From assembly GCA_965230415.1 (NCBI GenBank), contig CBDDKZ010000005.1:434001-498000 (forward strand): DNA of 64,000 nucleotides, given 5' to 3'. The notes below the pieces were generated by a model. The model saw only the letters and a list, made by a program, of their open reading frames with translations. It was not told where the DNA came from and made no database searches. Origin of the DNA: CBDDKZ01 sp965230415. Lineage in GTDB: Bacteria; Bacteroidota; Bacteroidia; Cytophagales; JAAEPT01. How positions within the stretch are numbered: the stretch's first letter is position 1; every line of letters begins with the position of its first letter. A program made the translations under genes and the position numbers. Below are positions 44,041 through 53,830 of this stretch, piece by piece.

Positions 44041-45210
44041 TTACGACAACTTCAATCCCCAGCGACTTTCCAACTTTCTGGTAAAAGCATGCTCTTCATC
44101 ACTATAAGTATCAAAATAGACGACCAACCTTTGAACCATTTCTTTCGATAGCTCTTCACTGGCTTTCTGTAAATTAGGGAATCGTTTCTCTAAACGTTCT
44201 TCCCCAATAAATACCTGTGACAGTATTTTAGGCATCCAACTAAGCAGACATCCTTTTGGCTGATTTACATTAAGCATCTTAGCATAATTATCACCAATCA
44301 AAAACCGAATCAGCACCTGACTTGCTCTTTCCAAAAAGTCACCTGGAATAGTATCTTTCGTAAAATCCAGCAGCGCTTCGGTTAGTAGCACTCCTTGAGG
44401 TGAAGGTGCCGCTTGTCTGTTCAGCGTTTTCTTTATTAAGATATGTCCTTGTTCATAACCTTGCGGAATTAAGCTACTTTGTATACCCAATAAGTGCCCG
44501 GCTACCTGCCATAAATGAAAATAAGCTTCCAAACGATCTTCTTGTTCCGTCACGCCAAATTGTTTCAATCCATCGATAAGCACCGAACTAAAGGTCATTA
44601 ATGTGGTGGCCAAATCTTCCTGATTGATAGGTAAACCCAATTGTTCGCTATCCCAATGTTCTTCAGGAATAAAATGACGAATGGAAGCATGTACCAATCG
44701 TACCTTAAGTATCTGTCGTACCGCCTGTCCATGAGCTAAAAACTGTGCATCGAGCATAACATTCAGGAGAAACTTACCCGTTTCCGCAATTCGTTTTGCA
44801 AATACCGCATGCCCTTCGGCTTTGTGTGCAAGCCTTCCGGTTTGGATCAATACTTCTGCTCCGTTTTTACACAAATATAAGAGCGGTAAGGATTTGTAGT
44901 ACAACATCATCAAAAGCCTGGGCCCATGATCCAGAAAGAATTCGTGTGCTTTTTTCAGCTTACTCTTGTCTGCCCACTGCGGTAGTTCGCCATATTCGCT
45001 TATGAACGCTTGCACCGGTGGCGGCAGCTGATCCAAGGGCATGTCGATATGCGTTATCAGTTTATCAAATAACTGCCTGGATCCCTCTTTCCCATCTATT
45101 TTCACTACCTCTTTTATGACCAGATCTGCGGGTTCATCACACACCTGCCTTTTTGACTCCAAAAATTCGTCGGTCCATGACGACGCATCACCAAAAAAAG
45201 TACTCATCAT
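44041..45210 (-). CDS. MpaB/latex-clearing-protein-like oxygenase (DUF2236)
   Basis: The 389-aa all-helical protein matches the MpaB family of haem-dependent oxygenases. The family core is HGQAVRQILKVRLVHASIRHF followed by LGLPINQEDLATTLMTFSSVLIDGLKQFG, which carries the putative haem-ligand histidine and nearby Arg/Lys. No signal peptide is seen, so it acts in the cytoplasm. It has its own promoter at 45224-45254 and converges with the phosphatase gene with 13 bases between. The substrate is unknown. Confidence 0.88.
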   Translation of the reverse strand: MMSTFFGDASSWTDEFLESKRQVCDEPADLVIKEVVKIDGKEGSRQLFDKLITHIDMPLDQLPPPVQAFISEYGELPQWADKSKLKKAHEFFLDHGPRLLMMLYYKSLPLLYLCKNGAEVLIQTGRLAHKAEGHAVFAKRIAETGKFLLNVMLDAQFLAHGQAVRQILKVRLVHASIRHFIPEEHWDSEQLGLPINQEDLATTLMTFSSVLIDGLKQFGVTEQEDRLEAYFHLWQVAGHLLGIQSSLIPQGYEQGHILIKKTLNRQAAPSPQGVLLTEALLDFTKDTIPGDFLERASQVLIRFLIGDNYAKMLNVNQPKGCLLSWMPKILSQVFIGEERLEKRFPNLQKASEELSKEMVQRLVVYFDTYSDEEHAFTRKLESRWGLKLS

Positions 45211-45223
45211 CTCTGTTTTGGAT

Positions 45224-45254
45224 CAAAAATACACAAAGTGTTGTTGCCATCAAA
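45224..45254 (-). promoter_or_regulatory. Promoter of the MpaB-like gene
   Basis: On the minus strand TTTG (45254-45251) and TATTTTTG (45231-45224) are separated by 19 bases, a full match to the Bacteroidota consensus. The box ends 13 bases before the ATG, so the leader is only a few bases long. Confidence 0.7.
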
Positions 45255-45258
45255 TAAA

Positions 45259-45290
45259 AAAGGAGCGCCCTCAACGAGGGAAACTCCTTT
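45259..45290 (-). terminator. Terminator after the secreted metallopeptidase gene
   Basis: A two-tier hairpin: outer arms AAAGGAG / CTCCTTT and inner arms CCCTC / GAGGG around AAC. On the minus strand it is followed by TTTATTTG. It ends just before the promoter of the MpaB-like gene. Confidence 0.8.
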
Positions 45291-45313
45291 CTCAAACACT
45301 TAATATGAGCTCT

Positions 45314-48300
45314 TTACTGCTTTGTAAACAATAGCGTTCTAGAGGCATTATCGTTCGAAAGCATCAACAAATAACTTCCTTTCGCTAATGTATTCAACTG
45401 AATTACATTATTGTTCTGATTTAAGACACCACTTGCCAAAATCTCCCCTGCAATTGAAACAACCTGATAGTTAAATTCATGATTTTCGTCAAAAGACACA
45501 TTTAACTCATTATTTGCCGGAATAGGGTAAATTTTCAGGTTTTTCACTTTTAGTTCGCTAATACTTACTACTTGGTTGTGGTAGTAAGAGTCTGACTCCG
45601 TTTCGCAGATCCCATTGGCAACAACAACTTCGTAGGTACCTGTATCCTGAGCTATGTAAGTACTGGACGTAGCCCCATTAATGGCTTCACCTCCAACATA
45701 CCATTGGTAACTGTCATAAATTGCTTCGACAGATAACTCATTACCATTTACAACAATCTCCGGTTTCTCGGGATTCTCATAAATTGTAGCGGTCACTTCT
45801 ACGCGCTCGCTTTCGCAGGCTCCCTGAGCCGTACTCACTTCCCAATCGTACAGGTAATAGTAAAAACCACCTGGGTTTGACTGCGCCGTTGACGTTTGAA
45901 TAACAACCAAATCGGAGCTATAAGGGAAACTTACACCTTCGTTATTTCTAAAAAGATCTCCATTTCCTCCCTGAATACCGATTTCAAAACCCGTACCGGT
46001 TTTCAAGGGCATGTTTAGTTCTATGCGCCCTTCGCCAGCGGGAATATTCACTGTTCGCTCTTCAATGGTACTTCCGTTTTCAACAATAACAATAGTTCTC
46101 TCTCCCGAAGAACCTGCATTCACCCACACAGATTTTAGTATAGCATCCTGTAATACGTCAAAAACCAGGTAACGATCCAAAGCCGAATGTTCGCCACTAC
46201 CAATCGCACTTGTTTCGGGGCCTACATTGACTGTTTGCCCTTCTGACTGTCCGGAAACAAAGTAGGTAGTTGTTGCTGACAAAGGTGGCGTTTCATAATC
46301 CAAACCTGTAAATAGTACTTCATCGCTTTGCTCATCGGCATACCAATTGAACAGACCGTCGCCTTCAACGCCAAGCATTACAGTAGCGCCTTCACAGCCT
46401 TCACCATCATTGACACTGCTAGGTAAAATGCTTTTACCTACAATCAAAGTAACATTAGCCGTTCTTTGAATACTCGTGGAATTAGCTTCGATTTCTACCA
46501 CGTATGTTCCTTCTTCAACATCTCCGGTAATATCAAATGACACGGTAGTTGACCCTGGCGGGGTGTAGGGATTTTGAGCAAATTGTGCACTAATCCCATT
46601 CGGTAAATCATTGGCAGATAAGCTTACCGACTCGTTAAATCCATTGGTAACATTCAATTCAATTTCAATCTCCTCCTGAACCGGCGCGCAAACTTCCAGG
46701 CTATTCACAGAAGTTGTCATTGTATAAGTTGGACCGGTAGATTCTTCGATAGTAAAATTCGTATTAGAAATATCAAAGAAAATATGATCAGCACCTTTTA
46801 CTTTGATTCGTGCCTGATTTGTCGGTGTGTTAGGAATTGTTACTTCAGCAGCTCCGTCGTTTGGAGTTGAAGTAATCAATGTATGTTCGTAAGTGTAACC
46901 ACCATCAACAGAAAGGAAAATATCAACATTAGGAGCGTTAACACTCCCACCACTGGTATTGGCTACATCCCAGGTTACCTCTACATTGGTCAATCCTTCT
47001 ACCGTCACATTGGTATTAGGGTAAGTAACTAAAAAAGGGCCGGCAGCAGCATCGACTTCAAAATCCACTTCTTCAAAGGTAACACCACCACTCTGCGAAT
47101 TATTATCACGTACCGTACACTTAAAAGTGAGGTCACGAGAGTACGAAGGCAATAATTCTCCCATGGTTTGGTTGCCACTTATTACATCTTCGATCTTAGG
47201 AAAAACCCTGGTAGGATTACTTGTAGGACTAAAACTCCGGAATAATGGTGCATTATTAGATGGTGAATTAGGTGCCCCCTGAGGTCCTAAATCATATTCT
47301 TCCCAGCAATAGGTTAACTGATCTCCATCCTGATCCGCACCCTCTGCTGTTAGTTCAAAAGGTGTATTGACAGGAATAGTTAAGCCAGTAAGTCCCGGAT
47401 CAACAGTGGGTGGATTATTTCCGGTATTCGTAATAGCAGCACAGGCATTTCCCGTACCACGAACAGTGTGCTCTGTCATTTCGATAAAGCTGTGTACGTG
47501 GAAATGGTCGTCACTATTATTTTGAATATTCTGCCCGGAACATATCCCTGCATAAGCTTGGATTGTTGTACCACTACCCGGTTCGTAAGCATATTGTGAA
47601 GCATTACTGGAACATGATCCGGTACTTCCGTTAAAAGTGTGATTTCCGCCATACTGATGACCAATTTCGTGTGCTACGTAATCAATGTCATATGGGTCGT
47701 TTATTGGTTGCGATCGCCCGGTTACACCTCCTCTTGAAGAACTACATACACTTCTCAGACTGGCAACACCCCCTGCCCCGGTACTAAAACCATGCATAAT
47801 ATCGTAAGCATCAGCACCTACAATACTATTAATTTCATTATCTATTTCATTTAACAGAGCCGATGAATTTGAATAGGGGTCGGTACTACCATCCAAAAAT
47901 ATCAACTGATCAGTCTCTGGAATCATAACCATGGTACATGCCACATCGCGTTCATAAACTCCGTTCACGCGATTCATTGTTGTTGCCATACCGGCAAGCA
48001 CATTTTCAATAGCTGTTCCGTTACCTCTGTTAGCATGAAAAGCACCATACTCACCCGTACACGTTATCGCAATCTCATAAGTCCTTAGTTCCGTTCCGTT
48101 CGGGATGTATTTCTTTGAAGAAATGGAAATCTCAGCTTTTTCCTGCTCACTCCAATCTTCATGGGTCAAACAAATACGATCGTCAACTTCGCCCTTGTGC
48201 TTTTCTTCATAATTAGCAATAAAATCTTTTTTATTGTAAGAAATGACTGCGTCCAGGTGGTCCAGGTTATACGGATCAACATAAATGGTAGCACCTTCAC

Positions 48301-48688
48301 CAAGTATAAGTGCATGAAACCCCTGAGAAGTATAGTCCAATTTTATTCTAACGGCAGAATTATCGACCGCTTCTCCACTAAAAAACCTTAAAGAAGGATA
48401 CTTTGCCATCAGCTCCGGGCTAACGGTGGAAGCAGGCCAAATATTGAACAGACGATTATTACCGTTTGGTAATGGAACTGTAATTTGAGTTGATGATCCT
48501 TTATTTGATTTGGACAACAGATTACTCATTTCGCCTACATCAAAAGTAAGACTTCTGTATTTTTCCGGATCAATATCCGGAGGCCCGAATGCTCCCTTAG
48601 ATACTACATCCTGCCAAGCCTGGGGAAAAGCAAGGCGCGGAAAGAATAGCACTAATAGAACAATTAGTTTGATAAAATTCTTAATCAT
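45314..48688 (-). CDS. Secreted reprolysin-like metallopeptidase with PKD-like/Ig-like repeats and a T9SS sorting domain
   Basis: The start at 48688 gives a proper signal peptide (MIKNFIKLIVLLVLFFPRLAFPQ) and 1124 aa; an upstream ATG at 48721 only adds 11 polar residues. A zinc site H-E-x-x-H-x-x-G-x-x-H lies at residues 340-350 (HEIGHQYGGNH), so this is a metzincin of the M12B type. Several Ig/PKD-like beta domains follow. The C-terminal ~75 residues are a type A T9SS sorting domain (LKIYPIPANNELNVSF, KGSYLLMLSNDNASRTLLFTKQ). It is therefore exported through the type IX system, released or held at the surface. Confidence 0.94.
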   Translation of the reverse strand: MIKNFIKLIVLLVLFFPRLAFPQAWQDVVSKGAFGPPDIDPEKYRSLTFDVGEMSNLLSKSNKGSSTQITVPLPNGNNRLFNIWPASTVSPELMAKYPSLRFFSGEAVDNSAVRIKLDYTSQGFHALILGEGATIYVDPYNLDHLDAVISYNKKDFIANYEEKHKGEVDDRICLTHEDWSEQEKAEISISSKKYIPNGTELRTYEIAITCTGEYGAFHANRGNGTAIENVLAGMATTMNRVNGVYERDVACTMVMIPETDQLIFLDGSTDPYSNSSALLNEIDNEINSIVGADAYDIMHGFSTGAGGVASLRSVCSSSRGGVTGRSQPINDPYDIDYVAHEIGHQYGGNHTFNGSTGSCSSNASQYAYEPGSGTTIQAYAGICSGQNIQNNSDDHFHVHSFIEMTEHTVRGTGNACAAITNTGNNPPTVDPGLTGLTIPVNTPFELTAEGADQDGDQLTYCWEEYDLGPQGAPNSPSNNAPLFRSFSPTSNPTRVFPKIEDVISGNQTMGELLPSYSRDLTFKCTVRDNNSQSGGVTFEEVDFEVDAAAGPFLVTYPNTNVTVEGLTNVEVTWDVANTSGGSVNAPNVDIFLSVDGGYTYEHTLITSTPNDGAAEVTIPNTPTNQARIKVKGADHIFFDISNTNFTIEESTGPTYTMTTSVNSLEVCAPVQEEIEIELNVTNGFNESVSLSANDLPNGISAQFAQNPYTPPGSTTVSFDITGDVEEGTYVVEIEANSTSIQRTANVTLIVGKSILPSSVNDGEGCEGATVMLGVEGDGLFNWYADEQSDEVLFTGLDYETPPLSATTTYFVSGQSEGQTVNVGPETSAIGSGEHSALDRYLVFDVLQDAILKSVWVNAGSSGERTIVIVENGSTIEERTVNIPAGEGRIELNMPLKTGTGFEIGIQGGNGDLFRNNEGVSFPYSSDLVVIQTSTAQSNPGGFYYYLYDWEVSTAQGACESERVEVTATIYENPEKPEIVVNGNELSVEAIYDSYQWYVGGEAINGATSSTYIAQDTGTYEVVVANGICETESDSYYHNQVVSISELKVKNLKIYPIPANNELNVSFDENHEFNYQVVSIAGEILASGVLNQNNNVIQLNTLAKGSYLLMLSNDNASRTLLFTKQ

Positions 48689-48924
48689 AATACTTAGGTT
48701 TTGCTTTATTTGAGTATACAAAGCAAACTACATACTGGTAACGCTTTAACTGATCACAACCTAACCAAACCTTATCACTTCATTAATCATTCTAAAAAAC
48801 ACTACTCCGAATAAAAACATGGGATTCCCCTTCCACTTTATTTTCTCGGTTGGTCTGTTCATTTAATTGATCATTATTGTAAATTGCGCTTTCAATTTTT
48901 AACATCTAAGCTGAAAAAAGGGCT

Positions 48925-50349
48925 ATGCAACAAGTAAACAAGGGCTTACGAACGATTGAGGATTTACCTTCCCCAAAAACGCTTCCTTTTTTAGGTAATG
49001 CTCACCAGATAAAACTTAATCACTTACACAATCAGCTGGAAAATTGGATGCACGAGCATGGAGACATGTATAGCATGAAGCTAATGAATAAAAGGGTTGT
49101 CGTTATTGGCGACGAATCATTAGCCAATGAAATCCTTAAAAACAGGCCTCACCTTTTCAGACGTGCTAAGAAGCTAGACAATGTATTACGTGAACTGGGC
49201 GTGAACGGAGTTTTTAATAGCGAAGGAGAAAACTGGAAAAAACAGCGTAGAATCACATCTCAGGCACTGAATCAACAGCACCTCAACAATTTCTTCCCAC
49301 AATTACTGGAAGTCACAAACCGTTTTATCAATACCTGGAGTCAGAAAACCGCTAACGGAGAAGGCCTGATCTTACCCGACGAATTTATGCGATATACGGT
49401 AGATACTACCACATTACTGGCTTTTGGCTATGATGGTAATACCATAGAAAGCAAGGACGATGTTATTCAAGAGCACCTGGAAAAGATATTTCCGGCTGCG
49501 TTTCGCCGCATCAATGCGCCGTTCCCCTACTGGAAATACTTTAAAACCAAAGCAGATAAGGAAGTCGAGGCTTCATTCGAAGTTATCAGGCAGTTTATTG
49601 ACGAAATTATTGACAAAGCCAGAGCAGCTAAAAATAAAGAACTCACCAAAGCTTCTAATTTTTTAGAAGCACTCATCGCCAGCTCAAAGGATAATGAATT
49701 GAGTAATGATGAAATTTTTGGTAACGTACTGACCATGCTTTTAGCAGGTGAAGACACCACAGCTAATACTATGGCATGGATGGTTTACTTCATGGACAGG
49801 TATCCTGATGTACAAGAAAAAATGCATAAGGAGGCCCTGGACCTTATGGGAGATAACAAATGTATATCTACACTTGAAGCACTAAACGAACTAAGATACA
49901 CTGAAGCCGTGGCTATGGAGTCCATGCGATTAAAACCCGTATCGCCCCTGTTACTGATGCAGCCTCTTGAAGAAATCACGATAGGAAACACCCTTATTCC
50001 GGAAGGGACAGTCATCTTCTTGCAAAACCGCTATGCAGGTTTGCAAAACAAAAATTTTAGTGAACCTGGGGAGTTTATGCCCGAAAGGTGGCTAATGAAA
50101 GCATGTCCGGCACACAAAAACCATAATACAGATGCTTTTTTACCATTCGGAGCCGGTTCGCGTTTCTGCCCAGGCAGAAACCTGGCCTTTATGGAAATTA
50201 AAATACTTATGTCGGCACTATGTCGCAATTTCCAAATAAACATTGAAAACAGCATAGAAAACATTCAGGAAGTAATGTCATTTACTATGACACCGTCCCC
50301 ATTCAAAGTCAATGCCGAGCAAATAGAAATTCCAAAAGCAGTGATTTAA
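48925..50349 (+). CDS. Cytochrome P450
   Basis: The 474-aa haem monooxygenase has all P450 landmarks: the I-helix oxygen-binding motif LAGEDTTANTMAW, the K-helix E-x-x-R (EAVAMESMRL), the meander motif PERW, and the haem loop FGAGSRFCPGRN with the Cys415 ligand. It is soluble (no membrane anchor), resembling long-chain CYP102/CYP4-like bacterial forms. No ferredoxin or reductase gene is adjacent, so the electron donors lie elsewhere. The gene is divergent from the secreted peptidase gene. Confidence 0.95.
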   Translation: MQQVNKGLRTIEDLPSPKTLPFLGNAHQIKLNHLHNQLENWMHEHGDMYSMKLMNKRVVVIGDESLANEILKNRPHLFRRAKKLDNVLRELGVNGVFNSEGENWKKQRRITSQALNQQHLNNFFPQLLEVTNRFINTWSQKTANGEGLILPDEFMRYTVDTTTLLAFGYDGNTIESKDDVIQEHLEKIFPAAFRRINAPFPYWKYFKTKADKEVEASFEVIRQFIDEIIDKARAAKNKELTKASNFLEALIASSKDNELSNDEIFGNVLTMLLAGEDTTANTMAWMVYFMDRYPDVQEKMHKEALDLMGDNKCISTLEALNELRYTEAVAMESMRLKPVSPLLLMQPLEEITIGNTLIPEGTVIFLQNRYAGLQNKNFSEPGEFMPERWLMKACPAHKNHNTDAFLPFGAGSRFCPGRNLAFMEIKILMSALCRNFQINIENSIENIQEVMSFTMTPSPFKVNAEQIEIPKAVI

Positions 50350-50355
50350 TGCTTC

Positions 50356-51240
50356 TCAATTCAGGTTCCGGGATTTAAGCATTTCAATTATTCCGTCTTT
50401 AAGACCTACACTAGGTATGATAATTTTTTCTGCTTCTGCCGTTTTAAGTGCCGTTAAGTAAATTTGGGCGGCATGTACAATAACATCAGCCCTATCTGCC
50501 CTTAAATGCAGTCGATTGATACGTTCTTCAATACTAAAACTTTTGATGTGCTCAGTAATTTCTTCAATTTGAGATACATCAACCTTCTTGCCACTACTTT
50601 TATCAACAAAATCGAGGAATTTGGTAATATTTCCTCCTGTCCCAATCCCTTTAATCAATTCACCGTTACGGTGCTCACAATGCTTTTTGATCCAGTCTTT
50701 CATACGCTCCCATTCTTGCGGATCGTCTTTTCCGTGCATATTACGAACCGAACCCAACTTAAATGACTGGGTTACTTCCAGCACATCTCCTTTAAAAAAG
50801 CTTAATTCTGTACTTCCTCCTCCTACATCAATATTTAGGTAATTGCGATCTGTTCTCATTTGTGGTTTAATTGCCAGACCTATAAGTTCCGCCTCACGCC
50901 TGCCATCTATTGTGTCTATAAACAAACCACTTTGATCGTAAGCCCTTTCTAAAATCCTCATACCGTTTTTGGATTCTCTCATCGCAGAAGTAGCACAGCC
51001 GTAAAAATCATCTACATCGTACAAGTTTATTAAAGTTTTGAATGCCGAAAGGAGCTCTATAAACTTCATCTCATTTCGATAGGTGATTTCACCCGTCTGA
51101 AATACATCTTTTCCTAAGCGCAATGGAAACCGTATATATTCCAACTTCTTGTTCTTTTTCTCTTCGCCCAAAAATCTTGTGATCATCAACCTAATGGCAT
51201 TTGATCCGATGTCTATCGCTGCAAGCACCATACGTTCCAT
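50356..51240 (-). CDS. ppx: Ppx/GppA-type exopolyphosphatase
   Basis: The 294-aa protein has the ASKHA-fold motifs of Ppx/GppA: AAIDIGSNAIRLMI at the start, a GCATSAMRESKNG segment, YLNIDVGGGSTELSFF and GIGTGGNITKF. It covers only the two actin-like domains, lacking the C-terminal HD domain of long Ppx. It cleaves polyphosphate or pppGpp; which one cannot be told. It converges with the P450 gene with 6 bases between. Confidence 0.9.
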   Translation of the reverse strand: MERMVLAAIDIGSNAIRLMITRFLGEEKKNKKLEYIRFPLRLGKDVFQTGEITYRNEMKFIELLSAFKTLINLYDVDDFYGCATSAMRESKNGMRILERAYDQSGLFIDTIDGRREAELIGLAIKPQMRTDRNYLNIDVGGGSTELSFFKGDVLEVTQSFKLGSVRNMHGKDDPQEWERMKDWIKKHCEHRNGELIKGIGTGGNITKFLDFVDKSSGKKVDVSQIEEITEHIKSFSIEERINRLHLRADRADVIVHAAQIYLTALKTAEAEKIIIPSVGLKDGIIEMLKSRNLN

Positions 51241-51334
51241 ATGCTCTTAATTCTGCCTTTTTTACCTTTCTATAATACGGTAAATATAATGTTATTAGTT
51301 CTATTTTTTTGTCAAAAAAAAGAGTTATTCTCTA

Positions 51335-51922
51335 TTAGTCATTCATATAACGTTCGGGAAAAACCCAAAAAAATCGTGGCTCAAGACGTTCCGTCCCATC
51401 TATGAAAAAAGACGTTTCTGAAGCTACCAGCTGATTATAATCACAGCTTTCTATTTCACATATTGATTTAGCTTCCTCTTTAATAAAGGCGTTAACCTGA
51501 ATTCCCTTTAAAGAAAACAGACTTGGAGAGCCGGCAAACACAGAATTTCGTTGAAGACTGGAAATCTCCGATAACAAACTCTGAACCAAAGACTTATCCA
51601 TTTCAAACGCAAAATCCCTCATATAACCATCGTTTTCCGGCGAATTAGATGAATAGATCGTATTTTTATGCAATAATTCCAACTCTTCCGAAGTCAACAA
51701 AAAGAAACAAATCCCCCCTTTACATGAATTGACCTCCGTTTTCACAACATAATATTCCGTTTGGAAATCAACATCAAACATTGGCTGATTATAGGCCACC
51801 AATTTATCGCAAGAGGTTTCTTTTAAGCGTACAATTTTTCCGGTAAGCTTTGAAATCATATCTGCAGACTCACCACTACTTTTTCGCATTAACCCATTAA
51901 TTTTGGCAATTATATTCTTCAT
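51335..51922 (-). CDS. Unknown 195-aa protein
   Basis: The start at 51922 (MKNIIAKINGLMRKSSG) is preferred to an in-frame ATG at 51970. No signal peptide or membrane segment is seen. The protein holds several cysteines in short motifs (ETSCDKL, NSCKGGICFFLL, KSICEIESCDY) and an alpha/beta pattern that recalls CheC/CheX-like or MlaC-like small domains, but none could be matched. It stands between ppx and trkH as a single gene. Cysteine pairs suggest a metal site or redox role (speculative). Confidence 0.65.
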   Translation of the reverse strand: MKNIIAKINGLMRKSSGESADMISKLTGKIVRLKETSCDKLVAYNQPMFDVDFQTEYYVVKTEVNSCKGGICFFLLTSEELELLHKNTIYSSNSPENDGYMRDFAFEMDKSLVQSLLSEISSLQRNSVFAGSPSLFSLKGIQVNAFIKEEAKSICEIESCDYNQLVASETSFFIDGTERLEPRFFWVFPERYMND

Positions 51923-52024
51923 AATAATAAGATTGTTAAGAGTAAATGTAAAAAATGGGCAGGGCGACATAGCATATCCACAGCCCTCCTATATACCTTT
52001 ACGTAAATCATACACCATGGTTAC

Positions 52025-53830
52025 CTAACCGACCATAAGATGTGCGTTCGGGTACTTGACAGAGTTTGAAATTGTCCTTGAACTAAGTGCCAGGGCTAAA
52101 GTAAGCGTACCTATACGTCCTATAAACATAGAAAGTATAATCAAAAATTTTCCTGCTACCGACAAGTCGGCTGTTATACCTGTACTTAATCCCACCGTGG
52201 CAAATGCCGAAACCTCTTCAAAAGTAAGTCGTAGTACATCCAGTGCCGGATCGGTAAGTGTCAATAGGAATATGACCACAAGGTTATAAAAAACTGCAAA
52301 AGAAAATATGGAGAAAGCCTTCCCTAACAATTCGCTGGAAATGGTCCTGCCTGCAAGGTCCACCCTTTCTTTTCCCCTTATTGTCGCGATTGATGAAATG
52401 GTGATTAGCAAAAATGTCGATGTTTTTATTCCCCCACCTGTAGAACCCGATGAAGCCCCAATAAACATCAGGATTATCATGAATATAAGTGTTGAGTTTT
52501 TTAAAACCGAAAAGTCAATGGTATTGAATCCAGCTGTTCTGGTTGTTACAGATTGAAAAAACGCTGCTACCATCGCTTCAAAATTACCCATATGCCCGAG
52601 TGTTTTCTCATTTCCCGACTCTATTCCCCAAATAACGGCCATGCCGACACCAATCAGGACAATGGAAGTATGCACGGCAATTTTTGTACTCAGTTTCCAG
52701 TCTTTCCATGGTTTCTCCAATCGTTCTCTTAAAGACTTTATAGAAAACAAATCTTGTATTGTAGAGAACCCCAGCCCACCCACTATTATTGTACACGCAA
52801 TGACCACATGCAATACCTGAGCACCCTGTATAGCAGGTTCGTAGAGCCCCTGGCTAAACAAGCTAAAACCTGCATTACAAAATGCTGACACGCCATGAAA
52901 AATTGAGTAAAATACTTTCTGTCCCAATGATATAAAAGGCACTTCCGAGCCCCATGAAAAAAATATGAGTACAGTCGATAAAAACTCTATTACAAGTGTA
53001 AGTAACACTACCTGCCTGAGCAGCCCCTTAGCCGTAAATAATGATTCGGAAGCCAGGAAATCCTGAATAATTACCTGATGTTTAATGCCCACCCCTTTTT
53101 TCAGGAATGTGGCAAAAAAAGTGGCAAATGAAACTATTCCTATCCCCCCCAATTGCATCAGAATCATTATCACCACATGCCCTTTAAAGGTCCAATAAGT
53201 AGCTGTATCCACCACTATTAACCCGGTAACACAAGACGCACTTGTTGATGTAAAAAAAGCGGTCAAAAAACCGGTATCCTGCTCCCCCACGGACATTTCC
53301 GGAAGCATCAAAAAACCGGCACCTACTATTATCAATAGAATGAAACTGAATATGAAAGTGGTCGCAGGTTTTAGTGCTAAAAAATTGATGTAGTGACTGG
53401 CCTTTACTACCTGAAAACCTACCAGGTAGGCCATATTTAAGGAAATAAATATCGTGTAAAACTCTTGCGATTTTTCAAGGTCAATTTGCCTGAAGAGATG
53501 AACAAATAAATTCCCTTGCCCGTCAAGTAATAAATTGGAAATAGCAACGATAATGATGAAAAGCATGAGTAAAAACTCAAACCAGGTACCTTTAATAAAC
53601 TTCCAACGTTCAAAGCTATAAAGTACTTTTGTAAAATAACCGGCAGAGAACAGCAAAAATATAACGTCGAAGGCGGTTTGCACCCAGCTCAGTCGATATT
53701 CGTTCATTGGAAAACCGACTTCAAATATTATTAAGGAAAATGCTACAACTGTACAGAGCACATTAATTATGCGAACTATGTAAATTGCTTTTGATCTACT
53801 ATCGTATAGAAAACTATAAAGCCATTCCAT
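52025..53830 (-). CDS. trkH: TrkH/KtrB-type potassium uptake membrane protein
   Basis: The 601-aa protein has a non-standard N-terminal part with five membrane segments, then the four pore repeats of TrkH. The first filter is TSTSASCVTGL, later repeats include FHGVSAFCNAGFSLF, SVTTRTAGFNTIDFS and SAFATVGLSTGIT. The glycines G in these loops form the K+ filter. No TrkA/KtrA regulator is adjacent. Its start overlaps the 3' end of the kinase gene upstream by 17 bases. Confidence 0.94.
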   Translation of the reverse strand: MEWLYSFLYDSRSKAIYIVRIINVLCTVVAFSLIIFEVGFPMNEYRLSWVQTAFDVIFLLFSAGYFTKVLYSFERWKFIKGTWFEFLLMLFIIIVAISNLLLDGQGNLFVHLFRQIDLEKSQEFYTIFISLNMAYLVGFQVVKASHYINFLALKPATTFIFSFILLIIVGAGFLMLPEMSVGEQDTGFLTAFFTSTSASCVTGLIVVDTATYWTFKGHVVIMILMQLGGIGIVSFATFFATFLKKGVGIKHQVIIQDFLASESLFTAKGLLRQVVLLTLVIEFLSTVLIFFSWGSEVPFISLGQKVFYSIFHGVSAFCNAGFSLFSQGLYEPAIQGAQVLHVVIACTIIVGGLGFSTIQDLFSIKSLRERLEKPWKDWKLSTKIAVHTSIVLIGVGMAVIWGIESGNEKTLGHMGNFEAMVAAFFQSVTTRTAGFNTIDFSVLKNSTLIFMIILMFIGASSGSTGGGIKTSTFLLITISSIATIRGKERVDLAGRTISSELLGKAFSIFSFAVFYNLVVIFLLTLTDPALDVLRLTFEEVSAFATVGLSTGITADLSVAGKFLIILSMFIGRIGTLTLALALSSRTISNSVKYPNAHLMVG

